Assembly (NCBI GenBank): GCA_025934775.1
Contig: JAICWO010000003.1
Span: 124,001-188,000, forward strand
Reading direction: 5' to 3'
From: Gemmatimonadaceae bacterium
Lineage (GTDB): Bacteria > Gemmatimonadota > Gemmatimonadetes > Gemmatimonadales > Gemmatimonadaceae
Length of the DNA: 64,000 nt
Shown: piece after piece, positions 54,491-63,298 of the stretch
Numbering within the stretch: position 1 is the first letter of the stretch
Layout of the letters: each line of letters starts with the position of its first letter
The notes under the pieces: model-generated
Database searches by the model: none
What the model saw: the letters and a program-made list of their open reading frames with translations, nothing else
Told to the model about the DNA's origin: nothing
Translations under genes and position numbers: made by a program

Positions 54491-54522
54491 CCGGGGGAGA
54501 GTGTCTCGACGCTCTCCCCCGG
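54491..54522 (-). terminator. Hairpin after clpP
   Basis: CCGGGGGAGAG (54491-54501) pairs with CTCTCCCCCGG (54512-54522) around a 10-nt loop, 12 bp past the clpP stop in the transcribed direction. There is no T-run, so it may stabilise the clpP end or attenuate rather than fully terminate. Confidence 0.6.
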
Positions 54523-54533
54523 AACGCTCACCA

Positions 54534-55196
54534 CTACTTCGTAACGGCCTGAAGCGTGCTCGCTTCGATGACGTCGCCGCGGTGCGTGATCACGTTGTCG
54601 ACGAGTCCATACTCCTTCGCCTCGTCGGCGGAGAGGTACCGATCGCGATCCGTGTCGCGCTCGATCCGATCGATCGGCTGGCCGGTGTGCTTCGCGAGCA
54701 GCTCGTTCATCTTCGAGCGGAGATAGAGAATCTCCTTCGCCTGGATCTCGATGTCCGACGCCGTCCCGCCGCCGCCGGACTGTGAGGGTTGGTGAATCAT
54801 GATTCTCGAATGCGGGAGCGCCGAGCGCTTGCCGTGCCGGCCGGCGGCCAGCAGGAACGCGCCCATGCTCGCCGAGAGGCCCATGCAGATCGTGTTCACC
54901 GGCGACTTGAGGTACTGCATCGTGTCGTAGATCGCGAGGCCCGCGGACACGCTGCCGCCCGGCGAGTTGATGTAGAGAAAGATGTCGCGATCCGGGTTGT
55001 CGGCCTCGAGGAAGAGCAGCTGCGCGATGATGATGTTCGCGACGTCATCGTTCACCGGGGTGCCGAGGAAGATGATGCGATCCATCAGCAGGCGGCTGAA
55101 GATGTCGTAGCTCCGCTCGCCGCGCGGCGAGCGCTCGATGACATACGGCGGGTAGATCGTTGCCATGGGTTCCCTGAGAGTATCGGTTGCTGTCAT
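54534..55196 (-). CDS. clpP: ClpP protease subunit
   Basis: 220 aa. [14 protein letters not shown] holds the nucleophilic Ser, RIMIHQPSQ the His, and the Asp of [20 protein letters not shown] completes the triad. [20 protein letters not shown] is the substrate groove. A start at MATIYPPYV (ATG 55166) is an alternative to ATG 55196, since the first ten residues resemble a cleaved propeptide. Lies between tig and clpX. Confidence 0.96.
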   Translation of the reverse strand: MTATDTLREPMATIYPPYVIERSPRGERSYDIFSRLLMDRIIFLGTPVNDDVANIIIAQLLFLEADNPDRDIFLYINSPGGSVSAGLAIYDTMQYLKSPVNTICMGLSASMGAFLLAAGRHGKRSALPHSRIMIHQPSQSGGGGTASDIEIQAKEILYLRSKMNELLAKHTGQPIDRIERDTDRDRYLSADEAKEYGLVDNVITHRGDVIEASTLQAVTK

Positions 55197-55256
55197 GAAA
55201 ACTGGTGTGAGTCGCCCGTGACTCGGCCGGCGTGCAAGTCAGGTGCTTGTTGAGTT

Positions 55257-56498
55257 TCAGCTTCCGATTTCATTCCGGTCCATGAGCCACTTGAAGACCT
55301 TTTCTTCGGTGATGCTCTGCTCGATCTCGCGGAGTCGGCCCGCCTTCTGGAGCGACGCGTAGACCTGCCCCGGATCGGCGCCCCGCTTGCTCGCCACTTC
55401 CGCCACGCGCTCGTCGATGTCCGCCTCCGTGGCCTTCAGCCCCTCGCGCTCGGCGATCGTCTCGATGATCAGATCGCGACGCACCTGCCGCTCGGCGACC
55501 TGACGGAACTCGCCGCGAAACCGCTCACGCTCGTCCTCCGGCACCTGATACGCGCTGATGTAACCATCGATGAGCTGACTGACCCAGCTCGGTGGAACGT
55601 CGAACGCGTTGGCCGCCGCGATCTGATCGACGAGCTGCTGGCGCACGCTGGCGTCGGCTTCGCGGTTCGCGTGCTCCTCGAGGTCCTTGCGCACCGTCGC
55701 CTGGAGCGCGTCGAGCGACTCGAAGTCGCCGACTTCGCGCGCGAACGCGTCGTCGAGCGGCGGAAGCGACTTGCGCTTGACGTCGAGCAGATGCACGCGC
55801 ACCGGCTTCGTCGTGCCGCGCTGCGATTCGTCGGGGAAATCCTCGGGCCAACGTACGGAGCGCTCGGCGGACTCGCCGGGCTTGATCTCCATGATCAGCT
55901 CCTCGACGCCCGGAATCGCCTGGCCGCTGCCCAGCACGAGCGGGTACTCGTGCGGCTCGGGGAACTGCCCCGACTCGTCGGCCGTCGAGAGCTGCACGCG
56001 CACCATGTCGCCCGGCGCCGCCTTGTCTTCGACCGGCGCCCACGCGGCCTTCTGCTCGCGAATCTGCTCGACCTGCTCGCGAACGCTGTCGTCGGTCACC
56101 GGCGCGATATTGCGCGCCACGTGGAAGCCCTCGGTGCGTGCGAGCTGAATTTCCGGACGAACCTCGACGTGCAGCTCGAAGCTGAGCGGCTGGCCTTCCT
56201 CGAACTTGAGGTCGTGGACGTGCGGCTGCGACGCAACTTTGAGCTGCTCGCGGTCGATCACTTCCTGAAACGCCTCCTGCACCAGCGACTCGATCACCTG
56301 TTGGCGAATCGCGTCCTTGAAGCGCTTCTTCACCATGGCCGGCGGTGCTTTGCCCGGACGGAATCCCGGCAGTCGTACGCTCCCGGCGTACCGGCGCGCG
56401 GCCTTGTCTTCGGCGTCGCGCACGGCCTCGACCGGGACGCGCACTTCAATCAGGCGCTCGAGCCCGTCGCTCTTCTTTGGCGTTATCTCGATGTTCAT
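55257..56498 (-). CDS. tig: Trigger factor
   Basis: 413 aa. The ribosome-binding N-terminus contains VRLPGFRPGKAPPAMVKKRF, the FRPGKAP signature; an FKBP-type PPIase domain covers ~150-240 (APGDMVRVQLSTADESGQFP), and the helical C-terminal arm follows. It chaperones nascent chains at the tunnel exit. ATG 56498 is used because an upstream in-frame extension has no conserved sequence. First gene of tig-clpP-clpX. Confidence 0.95.
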   Translation of the reverse strand: MNIEITPKKSDGLERLIEVRVPVEAVRDAEDKAARRYAGSVRLPGFRPGKAPPAMVKKRFKDAIRQQVIESLVQEAFQEVIDREQLKVASQPHVHDLKFEEGQPLSFELHVEVRPEIQLARTEGFHVARNIAPVTDDSVREQVEQIREQKAAWAPVEDKAAPGDMVRVQLSTADESGQFPEPHEYPLVLGSGQAIPGVEELIMEIKPGESAERSVRWPEDFPDESQRGTTKPVRVHLLDVKRKSLPPLDDAFAREVGDFESLDALQATVRKDLEEHANREADASVRQQLVDQIAAANAFDVPPSWVSQLIDGYISAYQVPEDERERFRGEFRQVAERQVRRDLIIETIAEREGLKATEADIDERVAEVASKRGADPGQVYASLQKAGRLREIEQSITEEKVFKWLMDRNEIGS

Positions 56499-56661
56499 TG
56501 GCCGAAAGCTAGTGAGGACCATAGGGAGAAGAAACGGCGCGCCGGGCCATGCGCATCGCCCCCAAAGCGACCACGGATCGATCGTACTATCATGTTTCGG
56601 AACGCCGCTGGCGGTCGCGGGTACAGCCGGGGCCGCCGACCTCATGAACCGAGAGCTTTGC

Positions 56662-57231
56662 ATGCGAATTCGTACGTTGCTCGCCGTCGTCGCTGCCGCC
56701 GCCGCTGCGTTCCTTGCGCCCCTGCGCGCGCCGCTCGCGGCGCAAGCCTCTCAAGGGACGCTCATTCCAATTCCATACCGCACGTACATCGGCATCAATC
56801 CGGTGGGAATCGCGTTCGATATCGCGTCGGTGGAGTTGGAGAGCGCGATCGCGCCGGGGATCACGCTCGGCGGACTCGCGTCGTACACCGACGTGAGCGA
56901 CAATCGATTCACCACGTTCGATGTGAAGCTCCGGTACTATCCGGGCGAGGTGGTGCTGCGCGGATTCTCGCTGGGCGGCACGGTGGGGTACACGCGGTTC
57001 TCGAACGTCGTCGGCAGCTCCATCTCCGGCGCGCCGGCGAGACAGTCGCTCGACGCGCCGACGGTGGGTATCATCGCGGACTACAACTGGATGCTCGGCG
57101 TGCGCCGCCGTTTTCTGGTCGGGACCGGACTGGGCGCCAAGCGCGTCCTGGCGAGCTCGGAGGATCGCGCTCGCGTCGATATCGATCGCGCGTACGTCAC
57201 GGGGCGGTTCATCGTCGGCATCGCGTTTTGA
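56662..57231 (+). CDS. Small outer-membrane beta-barrel-like protein
   Basis: 189 aa. The signal peptide runs through an Ala-rich core (VVAAAAAAFLAPL) to a cleavage near LAAQA. Then eight or so amphipathic strands follow (GITLGGLASYTDVSDNRFTT, FSLGGTVGYTRFSNVVG, ending FIVGIAF with a terminal Phe, the BAM recognition signal). ATG 56662 is favoured by GAGAG upstream; the in-frame ATG 56644 is possible. Function unknown, similar in shape to DUF3575-type proteins. Confidence 0.8.
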   Translation: MRIRTLLAVVAAAAAAFLAPLRAPLAAQASQGTLIPIPYRTYIGINPVGIAFDIASVELESAIAPGITLGGLASYTDVSDNRFTTFDVKLRYYPGEVVLRGFSLGGTVGYTRFSNVVGSSISGAPARQSLDAPTVGIIADYNWMLGVRRRFLVGTGLGAKRVLASSEDRARVDIDRAYVTGRFIVGIAF

Positions 57232-57285
57232 CTTTAGATTATCGCTCCATAGTCCTGTAATCGCCGCATGCGGCGGCAACGGCGC

Positions 57286-57367
57286 GCGAGAGTGGCGGAA
57301 CTGGCAGACGCACTGGACTTAGGATCCAGCGCCGCAAGGCTTGGGGGTTCGAGTCCCCCCTCTCGCA
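57286..57367 (+). tRNA. tRNA-Leu (anticodon TAG)
   Basis: 82-nt tRNA with an acceptor stem GCGAGAG/CTCTCGC, an anticodon stem CTGGA/TCCAG with loop CTTAGGA (anticodon TAG), a long class II variable arm and a T arm GGGGG-TTCGAGT-CCCCC. The long variable arm and anticodon fit leucine codon CUA and related codons. CCA is not encoded. It lies between the barrel gene and the lipoprotein gene. Confidence 0.95.
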
Positions 57368-57409
57368 TGTGCTGCTGCATATCCGGGCTTCGACCGAGGA
57401 GATGAGACG

Positions 57410-57841
57410 ATGCGACGGATCCTGCTCGTGGCGGCCGCGGCGATGCTCGTCGCCTGTATCGATTCGATCGATCCGTCGGTGCCGCTGCCGAACACCGAGA
57501 CCGACGTCGCGGGCAGCTTTGCGCTGTCGACCGCCAACGGGCAGCCGCTGCCGATCGTGGCGCAGACCACGACATTCGCCAAATGGAGCATCGTGGCGGA
57601 CACGCTGGTGATCGCCAACGGCGGCACGTGGACGGAGACGACGAGCTACGTGCTCGACTCGCTGACGAGTGTCGGCTCGTCCACGCAGCAGGGTACCACG
57701 GCGGGCACGTGGGCGATCTCGAACCAGCAGATCCACTTCACGACCACCCAGGGCGGATCCGCGACCTTCGTCGGCTCGCTCCTCCGGGGCACGCTCACGG
57801 TGGCGTTCAACAACGGGACGTTCGCCTACACGAAGATCTGA
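57410..57841 (+). CDS. Small lipoprotein
   Basis: 143 aa. MRRILLVAAAAMLVACIDSID has a clear lipobox LVAC; ATG 57410 has GAGGAG upstream. The mature region is a Thr/Ser-rich beta domain (GSFALSTANGQPLPIVAQTT, GTWAISNQQIHFTTTQGGSA) with internally similar strands, resembling a small periplasmic or outer-membrane-anchored beta-sandwich. No known family. It ends convergently with degP at a shared terminator. Confidence 0.78.
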   Translation: MRRILLVAAAAMLVACIDSIDPSVPLPNTETDVAGSFALSTANGQPLPIVAQTTTFAKWSIVADTLVIANGGTWTETTSYVLDSLTSVGSSTQQGTTAGTWAISNQQIHFTTTQGGSATFVGSLLRGTLTVAFNNGTFAYTKI

Positions 57842-57860
57842 ACCTTTCCGCGTCGCCGAC

Positions 57861-57892
57861 AAAAAAAACGGAGGAGCCACCGGCTCCTCCGT
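57861..57892 (-). terminator. Terminator of degP, probably bidirectional
   Basis: On the minus strand, ACGGAGGAGCC and GGCTCCTCCGT form an 11-bp stem with a 3-nt loop, followed by eight U residues (A-run 57861-57868). A weaker T-rich tail on the plus side would also end the lipoprotein transcript. Confidence 0.93.
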
Positions 57893-57917
57893 TTCCGTTT
57901 GTGCGAGTACTGTAATA

Positions 57918-59495
57918 CTACTTCTGTACCGCGATGCTCACCGCGCGCGTCGACCCGACCTGCGGGTTGTAGACCTCGAGCGTGATCACGTCGCCGTTGT
58001 TGAGCGACGAGACGGCCTGCTGGAGATCGCCCACCGAGGCGATCGCGCGGTTCGCCGGGTGCAGCTCGCGAACGATCACGTCCTGCCCGAACAGATTGCG
58101 GTACGAGGGTCCCTCGGGCGAGACGCGGCTCACCAGCACGCCGCTCCGATACTGGCTCGGCACCTTCATCTGCTGCGCGAGGTCGCTCGGAAGCGCCGAG
58201 ACCGAGATCCCGAGCTTGCTGTTGTCGCTCGCCGTCGCGCCGCCGTTGGCCGGCGTCGGCGCGCCTTGGTCATCGTTGCTCGCCACGGTCGTGTTGTCGT
58301 CCGTCGGCTCGCCGAGCTTCACGTGCAGCGTCTTCTTCTGGCCGAAGCGCACGATGTCGAGATCGACGACGTCGCCGGGCTTGTAGCCGCGGATGATGCG
58401 CTGCAGCGTGCTCACTTGATCGACCGGATGGCCGCCGGCCGCGACGATGATGTCGCCGACTTGTGCGCCCGCCTTCTTCGCGGGGCTGTTGTCTTCCGGC
58501 TCGAACGACTGGATCATCGCGCCGCCGATCGTCTGCAGCCCAGCGGCCTTCGCGTCGTTCGGCCCGACCTCGCCGATCGACACGCCGAGCACCGCGCGGC
58601 GCACCTTGCCGTACTTGATCAGGTCGTTCATGACCTGCTTCGCCAGCGTGATCGGAATCGCGAAGCCGTAGCCCGCGTAGTAGCCGGTGCCGCTCGCGAT
58701 CGCGCTGTTGATGCCGATCACGTCGCCGTGGATGTTGAGCAGCGGACCACCCGAGTTGCCCGGGTTGATGGCCGCGTCAGTCTGGATGTAGTCGGTGATC
58801 GCGTACTTCGCGTTCAGCAGTCCGAGCTGGTTGCGGCCCTTCGCGCTCACGATGCCCGCCGTGACCGTGAAGTTGAGCTGAAGCGGATTGCCGATCGCGA
58901 GCACCCACTGGCCGACGCGCGCGTTCGCGTCGTCGCCGAGGTTGACCGTGGGCAAGTTGTTCGCGTCGATCTTGATCACCGCGACGTCGGTCGTCGGATC
59001 GCGGCCGATGACCTTGGCGTTCGAGAAGACGCGCTTGTCGAACAGCGTCACCGTGACGCGGTCGGCGTCGGCGACGACGTGGTTGTTCGTGAGGATGTAT
59101 CCGTCGGGCGAGACGATGAAGCCGGAGCCGCTCGCCTCCTCGGGCTGATCGGACGGCTGGTCCGGCGCGCCCTCGAACTGGCGGAAGAAGTCGTCGATGC
59201 CCGGCGGCAGTTGGCCGTGCGGGTTGACGCGCCGCGACGAGGGCCGCGTGCGCGCGAACTTCTCGGTCTCGATCGAGACGACCGCGGGCCGCGCGTGATC
59301 GACGACGGCCTCGAACGCCGTCTCCAGGTCGGCCGCCGGCGCGACCTGCGCGGCGGTTGGCTTCGTGGCCGAGGCGAGGCGGCCCTGCGCCCAGCCGAAC
59401 TTCGTCAGGTTGAAGCCGGACGCGAAGACGAGGCCGCAGAGAAAGGCGACCACGATCGCCGCGCCGAAACGTGCACGAGCATACTTCGTGGACAT
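57918..59495 (-). CDS. degP: DegP/HtrA-type periplasmic serine protease
   Basis: 525 aa. An N-terminal signal-anchor (VVAFLCGLVFASGF) is followed by a trypsin-like domain with the triad in LTNNHVVAD, TTDVAVIKID and INPGNSGGPLLN. Two PDZ domains follow (~290-375 and ~420-510). It is a protease/chaperone for damaged envelope proteins. ATG 59495 has AGGTGG upstream. The separate in-frame GTG at 59507 is less well placed. Confidence 0.95.
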   Translation of the reverse strand: MSTKYARARFGAAIVVAFLCGLVFASGFNLTKFGWAQGRLASATKPTAAQVAPAADLETAFEAVVDHARPAVVSIETEKFARTRPSSRRVNPHGQLPPGIDDFFRQFEGAPDQPSDQPEEASGSGFIVSPDGYILTNNHVVADADRVTVTLFDKRVFSNAKVIGRDPTTDVAVIKIDANNLPTVNLGDDANARVGQWVLAIGNPLQLNFTVTAGIVSAKGRNQLGLLNAKYAITDYIQTDAAINPGNSGGPLLNIHGDVIGINSAIASGTGYYAGYGFAIPITLAKQVMNDLIKYGKVRRAVLGVSIGEVGPNDAKAAGLQTIGGAMIQSFEPEDNSPAKKAGAQVGDIIVAAGGHPVDQVSTLQRIIRGYKPGDVVDLDIVRFGQKKTLHVKLGEPTDDNTTVASNDDQGAPTPANGGATASDNSKLGISVSALPSDLAQQMKVPSQYRSGVLVSRVSPEGPSYRNLFGQDVIVRELHPANRAIASVGDLQQAVSSLNNGDVITLEVYNPQVGSTRAVSIAVQK

Positions 59496-59621
59496 AGTCG
59501 AACCCACCTAGTGAAAAAGACGTTGACCTTCGGTCCTACCCAACGAGCGCGCGCAAGTTTCGAGCACGTCGAATTGAACGATGACGAAAGCGGGCGTCGC
59601 CCGCGAGTGGGACACGAACGC

Positions 59622-59651
59622 ACCGGCCCACGGTTTCCACCGTGGGCCGGT
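59622..59651 (-). terminator. Stem-loop after dnaK
   Basis: ACCGGCCCACGG (59622-59633) pairs with CCGTGGGCCGGT (59640-59651) over a 6-nt loop, 14 bp after the dnaK stop. This 12-bp GC stem has no U-run, so it may combine termination with RNA stabilisation. Confidence 0.65.
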
Positions 59652-59664
59652 CGCTACGATTTCT

Positions 59665-61620
59665 TTACTTCTTGTTCTCGTCGACGATTTCGTAATCCGC
59701 TTCGACGACGTCTTCCGGCGGCGTGCCGGGCGAGCTCGCGCCGCTCGCGCCCGCCGCGCCGCTTTCGCCGGCCGGCGCTTCGCCGCCAGGACTCGCGTTC
59801 TGCGCCTGGCTCTGCGCGTAGAACGACTGGCCCGCTTCGCTGAACGCGCGGTTCAGCTCTTCCTGCGCGGCCTTGATCTCGTTCATGTCGTCGCCGCGAA
59901 GCGCCTTGCGTGCGCGCTCCACCGCGGCGTCGAGCTTCGATTTGAGATCTGGCGCGAGCTTGTCCGACCACTCCTTGGCGTTCTTCTCGACCTCGTACGT
60001 CATGCTGTCGAGCCGATTGCGCGTATCGATCTCCTCGCGGCGCGCCTTGTCCGCCGCCGCGTTCTGCTCGGCGTCCTTCACCATCTTGTCGATGTCGGAA
60101 TCCGAAAGCCCGCTCGAGGCCTCGATGCGAATCTTCTGCTCCTTGGCCGTGGCTTTGTCCTTCGCCGAGACGTGGAGAATGCCGTTCGCGTCGATGTCGA
60201 ACGTCACTTCGATCTGCGGCATGCCGCGCGGAGCCGGCGGAATCCCCGTGAGCTGGAACTTGCCGATGGTGCGATTGTCGCGCGCCATCTCGCGCTCGCC
60301 CTGCAGCACGTGGATCTCGACCGTCGTCTGATTATCGTCGGCCGTCGAGAACGTCTCCGACTTCTTGGTCGGAATCGTCGTGTTGCGCGGGATGAGCACC
60401 GTGGTCACGCCGCCGAGCGTCTCGATGCCGAGCGAGAGCGGCGTGACGTCGAGCAGGAGCACGTCCTTCTGCTCGCCCGTGAGCACCGCGCCCTGAATCG
60501 CGGCGCCGATCGCGACGACTTCGTCCGGGTTGACGGAGCGGTTCGGCTCCTTCCCGAAGTAGTCCTTCACGATTTGCTGAATTTTCGGAATCCGCGTCGA
60601 GCCGCCGACGAGAATCACCTCGTCGATGTCCTTCGGCTCGAGCCCCGCGTCCTTGAGCGCCTTCTTCATCGGCTCCAGCGTGCGCTGGATCAGATCGTCG
60701 ACGAGCTGCTCGAACTTGGACCGCGTGAGACTGTAGTTCAGATGCTTCGGACCGCTCTGGTCCGCCGTGATGAAGGGAAGGTTGATGTCCGTCGACATCG
60801 TGCTCGACAGCTCCATCTTCGCCTTCTCGGCGGCTTCCTTCAGGCGCTGGAGCGCCATTGGGTCCTTGGACAGATCGATGCCCTGATCGCGCTTGAATTC
60901 GCCGACGATCCAGTCGATGACGCGCTGATCGAAGTCGTCGCCGCCCAGGTGCGTGTCGCCGTTCGTCGACTTCACCTCGAACTGGCGCGAGCCTTCGACG
61001 TCGTACAGCTCGAGCACGCTGATGTCGTACGTGCCGCCGCCCAGGTCGAACACGGCGACTTTCTCGTCTTTCTTCTTGTCGAGACCGTAGGCGAGCGCGG
61101 CCGCCGTGGGCTCGTTGATGATGCGCAGCACGTCGAGGCCGGCAATTTTGCCGGCGTCCTTGGTGGCTTGCCGCTGCGCGTCATTGAAATACGCAGGCAC
61201 CGTGACGACGGCCTTGGATACCGAGTGGCCAAGGTAGTCTTCGGCGGTCTGCTTCATTTTCTGGAGGATCATCGCCGAGATCTCGGGCGGCGTGTAGCGC
61301 TTGCCCTGGACCTCGACCGAGGCCAGATCGTTCTGGCCGGAGACGACTTTGTATGGAACACGCTTGATCTCGTCCTGGACCTCGTTCATGCGACGGCCCA
61401 TGAAGCGCTTGATCGAGAAGACGGTGTTCTGCGGGTTGGTGACCGCCTGGCGCTTGGCGACCTGACCGACGAGCCGCTCGCCGTCCTTGGTGAAGCCCAC
61501 GACCGACGGGGTCGTCCGACCGCCCTCGGCGTTGGGGATCACAACCGGGTCGCCGCCTTCCATGACCGCGACGACGGAGTTCGTCGTCCCGAGATCGATG
61601 CCAATGACTTTGTCGGCCAT
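59665..61620 (-). CDS. dnaK: Chaperone DnaK (Hsp70)
   Basis: 651 aa. The nucleotide-binding domain has [35 protein letters not shown] and [16 protein letters not shown], then the linker [14 protein letters not shown]. The C-terminal lid ends with a Gly/Ala-rich region and an acidic tail. It folds and refolds proteins with DnaJ/GrpE, which are not in this window. ATG 61620 has GAGGAAG upstream. The upstream spacer lacks a recognisable sigma32 or HrcA site. Confidence 0.98.
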   Translation of the reverse strand: MADKVIGIDLGTTNSVVAVMEGGDPVVIPNAEGGRTTPSVVGFTKDGERLVGQVAKRQAVTNPQNTVFSIKRFMGRRMNEVQDEIKRVPYKVVSGQNDLASVEVQGKRYTPPEISAMILQKMKQTAEDYLGHSVSKAVVTVPAYFNDAQRQATKDAGKIAGLDVLRIINEPTAAALAYGLDKKKDEKVAVFDLGGGTYDISVLELYDVEGSRQFEVKSTNGDTHLGGDDFDQRVIDWIVGEFKRDQGIDLSKDPMALQRLKEAAEKAKMELSSTMSTDINLPFITADQSGPKHLNYSLTRSKFEQLVDDLIQRTLEPMKKALKDAGLEPKDIDEVILVGGSTRIPKIQQIVKDYFGKEPNRSVNPDEVVAIGAAIQGAVLTGEQKDVLLLDVTPLSLGIETLGGVTTVLIPRNTTIPTKKSETFSTADDNQTTVEIHVLQGEREMARDNRTIGKFQLTGIPPAPRGMPQIEVTFDIDANGILHVSAKDKATAKEQKIRIEASSGLSDSDIDKMVKDAEQNAAADKARREEIDTRNRLDSMTYEVEKNAKEWSDKLAPDLKSKLDAAVERARKALRGDDMNEIKAAQEELNRAFSEAGQSFYAQSQAQNASPGGEAPAGESGAAGASGASSPGTPPEDVVEADYEIVDENKK

Positions 61621-61764
61621 TGCTTCCTCAACAGGTGATGATTGAGCGGAGCGAGAGAGTCGGCTCCGCCGTGAACGCGGAGCGTAAAGGCAAGGAAGGG
61701 ACCGGGCTTTTGCGCCAATGTGGCAGAATGCGATCGTCGCGCAGACGTCGCTCGCGTTCGCTAG

Positions 61765-61793
61765 CTGTCATCGCGACGTGGACCCGCTAGAAT
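61765..61793 (+). promoter_or_regulatory. Promoter of the rhomboid protease gene
   Basis: CTGTCA (61765-61770), 17-bp spacer and TAGAAT (61788-61793). The ATG at 61803 starts 9 nt after the -10, giving an almost leaderless transcript. Confidence 0.45.
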
Positions 61794-61802
61794 GTCTCTC
61801 GC

Positions 61803-62579
61803 ATGATTCCGATTTCGGACGAGAACCCGACCCTCCGCACGCCGGTCATGACGTGGCTCCTGCTCGGCGCCATGTTCGCCATGTGGCTCGTCGTCGAGGG
61901 CGGCGGGATGAACTCCGACACGCTCGCCAAGGCCATCTGCAATCTCGGCATGATCCCGGGCGAGCTCACGCATCGCGTGCCGGTCGGCTCGTACGTCCCG
62001 CTCACCAACAATCTGGTCTGCGCGATCGACCGGGATCCGATCAACATCTTCACGCCGCTGATCTCCATGTTCCTGCACGGGAGCTGGAGCCACATTCTCG
62101 GCAACGCGATCTTCTTCTGGGTCTTCGGGAACAACATCGAGGACAGCATGGGGCCCGGGCGCTTCCTCGTGTTCTATCTCCTCTGCGGGATGATCGCCGC
62201 CGCGACGCACGTGTTGATCCTGCCCGATTCTCCGGTGCCCACCGTCGGCGCCTCCGGCGCGATCTCCGGGATCATGGGCGCGTATCTCGTGCTCTATCCC
62301 AAGGTGCGCGTCAACATGCTCTTCATCTTCATCATCTTCTTCAAAGTGTTCGCGATCCCCGCGTGGATCGTGCTCATCTACTGGTTCGGGCTGCAGGTGC
62401 TCTCGGGTTTGCCGGAGCTCTCGTCCGTGCGCCCGGACGTGTCGAGCGGCGTCGCGGTCTGGGCGCACATCGGTGGATTCATCGCCGGAATGCTCCTCAT
62501 CAAGGTGTTCGAGAAGCCCGAGCTCGTCGCGCAACGTTCAGCCATTCGCGAACAACGGCGGTGGCTGGCGAACGCCTGA
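61803..62579 (+). CDS. Rhomboid intramembrane serine protease
   Basis: 258 aa with six predicted transmembrane helices. FTPLISMFLHGSWSHILGNA carries the loop His/Asn block, PTVGASGAISGIMGAYLVLY carries the GxSG serine, and VWAHIGGFIAGMLL carries the partner His. All catalytic residues are present. It cleaves transmembrane helices of client proteins; no client is obvious nearby. Divergent from dnaK. Confidence 0.93.
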   Translation: MIPISDENPTLRTPVMTWLLLGAMFAMWLVVEGGGMNSDTLAKAICNLGMIPGELTHRVPVGSYVPLTNNLVCAIDRDPINIFTPLISMFLHGSWSHILGNAIFFWVFGNNIEDSMGPGRFLVFYLLCGMIAAATHVLILPDSPVPTVGASGAISGIMGAYLVLYPKVRVNMLFIFIIFFKVFAIPAWIVLIYWFGLQVLSGLPELSSVRPDVSSGVAVWAHIGGFIAGMLLIKVFEKPELVAQRSAIREQRRWLANA

Positions 62580-62664
62580 CCGCGGGGTTGGCCGAGTCGG
62601 CCGGCTCCGGTATCTTCGTTGGCGGCTATTCTCGTCACACGACGCCCCGCCTTCCTGGAGCCCA

Positions 62665-63282
62665 ATGTTCGGCCGCCTCCTCCCGCGCGACGACCAGTTC
62701 TTCGAGCTCTTCGACCAGCTCGCGGCACATCTGGCGACGACCGCGCGGATGCTCGACGCCCTGTTCGGCGACGCGGCCCACGTCACCGAGCACGTGAAGG
62801 CGATCAAGGACATCGAGCACAAAGCCGACCTGCTCACGGCCACGGTCAACCAACGGATCGACAAGAGCTTCATCACGCCGATCGACCGTGAGGACATTCA
62901 CACGTTGGCGTCGCGGCTCGACGACGTGATCGATCTGCTCGACGGCACCTCGCGCCGCTTTCAGATGCTGCACATCACGCACGTGCTGCCGCCCGCCAAG
63001 CAGTTGACGGGCGTCCTCGTGCGCGCGACGACCGAGATCCAGGCCGCCGTGAGCGAGATGCGTCAGCCGCCGGCGGTGAATCAGCACGTGGCGCTCATCA
63101 AGCATCTCGAGGAAGAGGGCGACGCCATCTACCACGAAGCGGTCGGCGCGCTGTTCGCCGGCAATCCGGACCCGCTCGACGTGATTCGGTGGAAGGAGAT
63201 GTACGACACGCTCGAGCGCGCGACCGATAGCTGTATGGGTGTGGCGCAGGTGCTCCAGAGCATCTCGCTCAAGAACGGCTGA
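62665..63282 (+). CDS. DUF47 phosphate-transport accessory protein
   Basis: 205 aa. FGRLLPRDDQFFELFDQLAA at the start and the all-helical core (KDIEHKADLLTATVNQRIDK, FITPIDREDIHTLASRLDDV) define DUF47/PhoU-like proteins, which regulate Pit transporters. ATG 62665 has GGAG upstream and begins the conserved region. It ends 16 bp before the pit gene. Confidence 0.93.
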   Translation: MFGRLLPRDDQFFELFDQLAAHLATTARMLDALFGDAAHVTEHVKAIKDIEHKADLLTATVNQRIDKSFITPIDREDIHTLASRLDDVIDLLDGTSRRFQMLHITHVLPPAKQLTGVLVRATTEIQAAVSEMRQPPAVNQHVALIKHLEEEGDAIYHEAVGALFAGNPDPLDVIRWKEMYDTLERATDSCMGVAQVLQSISLKNG

Positions 63283-63298
63283 TGGGGCGTCGCCCGCG

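Noticed and set aside
59581-61638. A 685-codon open frame antisense to dnaK
   Set aside because: Same shadow behaviour: it mirrors the conserved dnaK codons and shows no family motif.
61621-61760. CIRCE or sigma32 heat-shock site upstream of dnaK
   Set aside because: No TTAGCACTC-type inverted repeat and no CTTGAA/CCCCAT pair was found.
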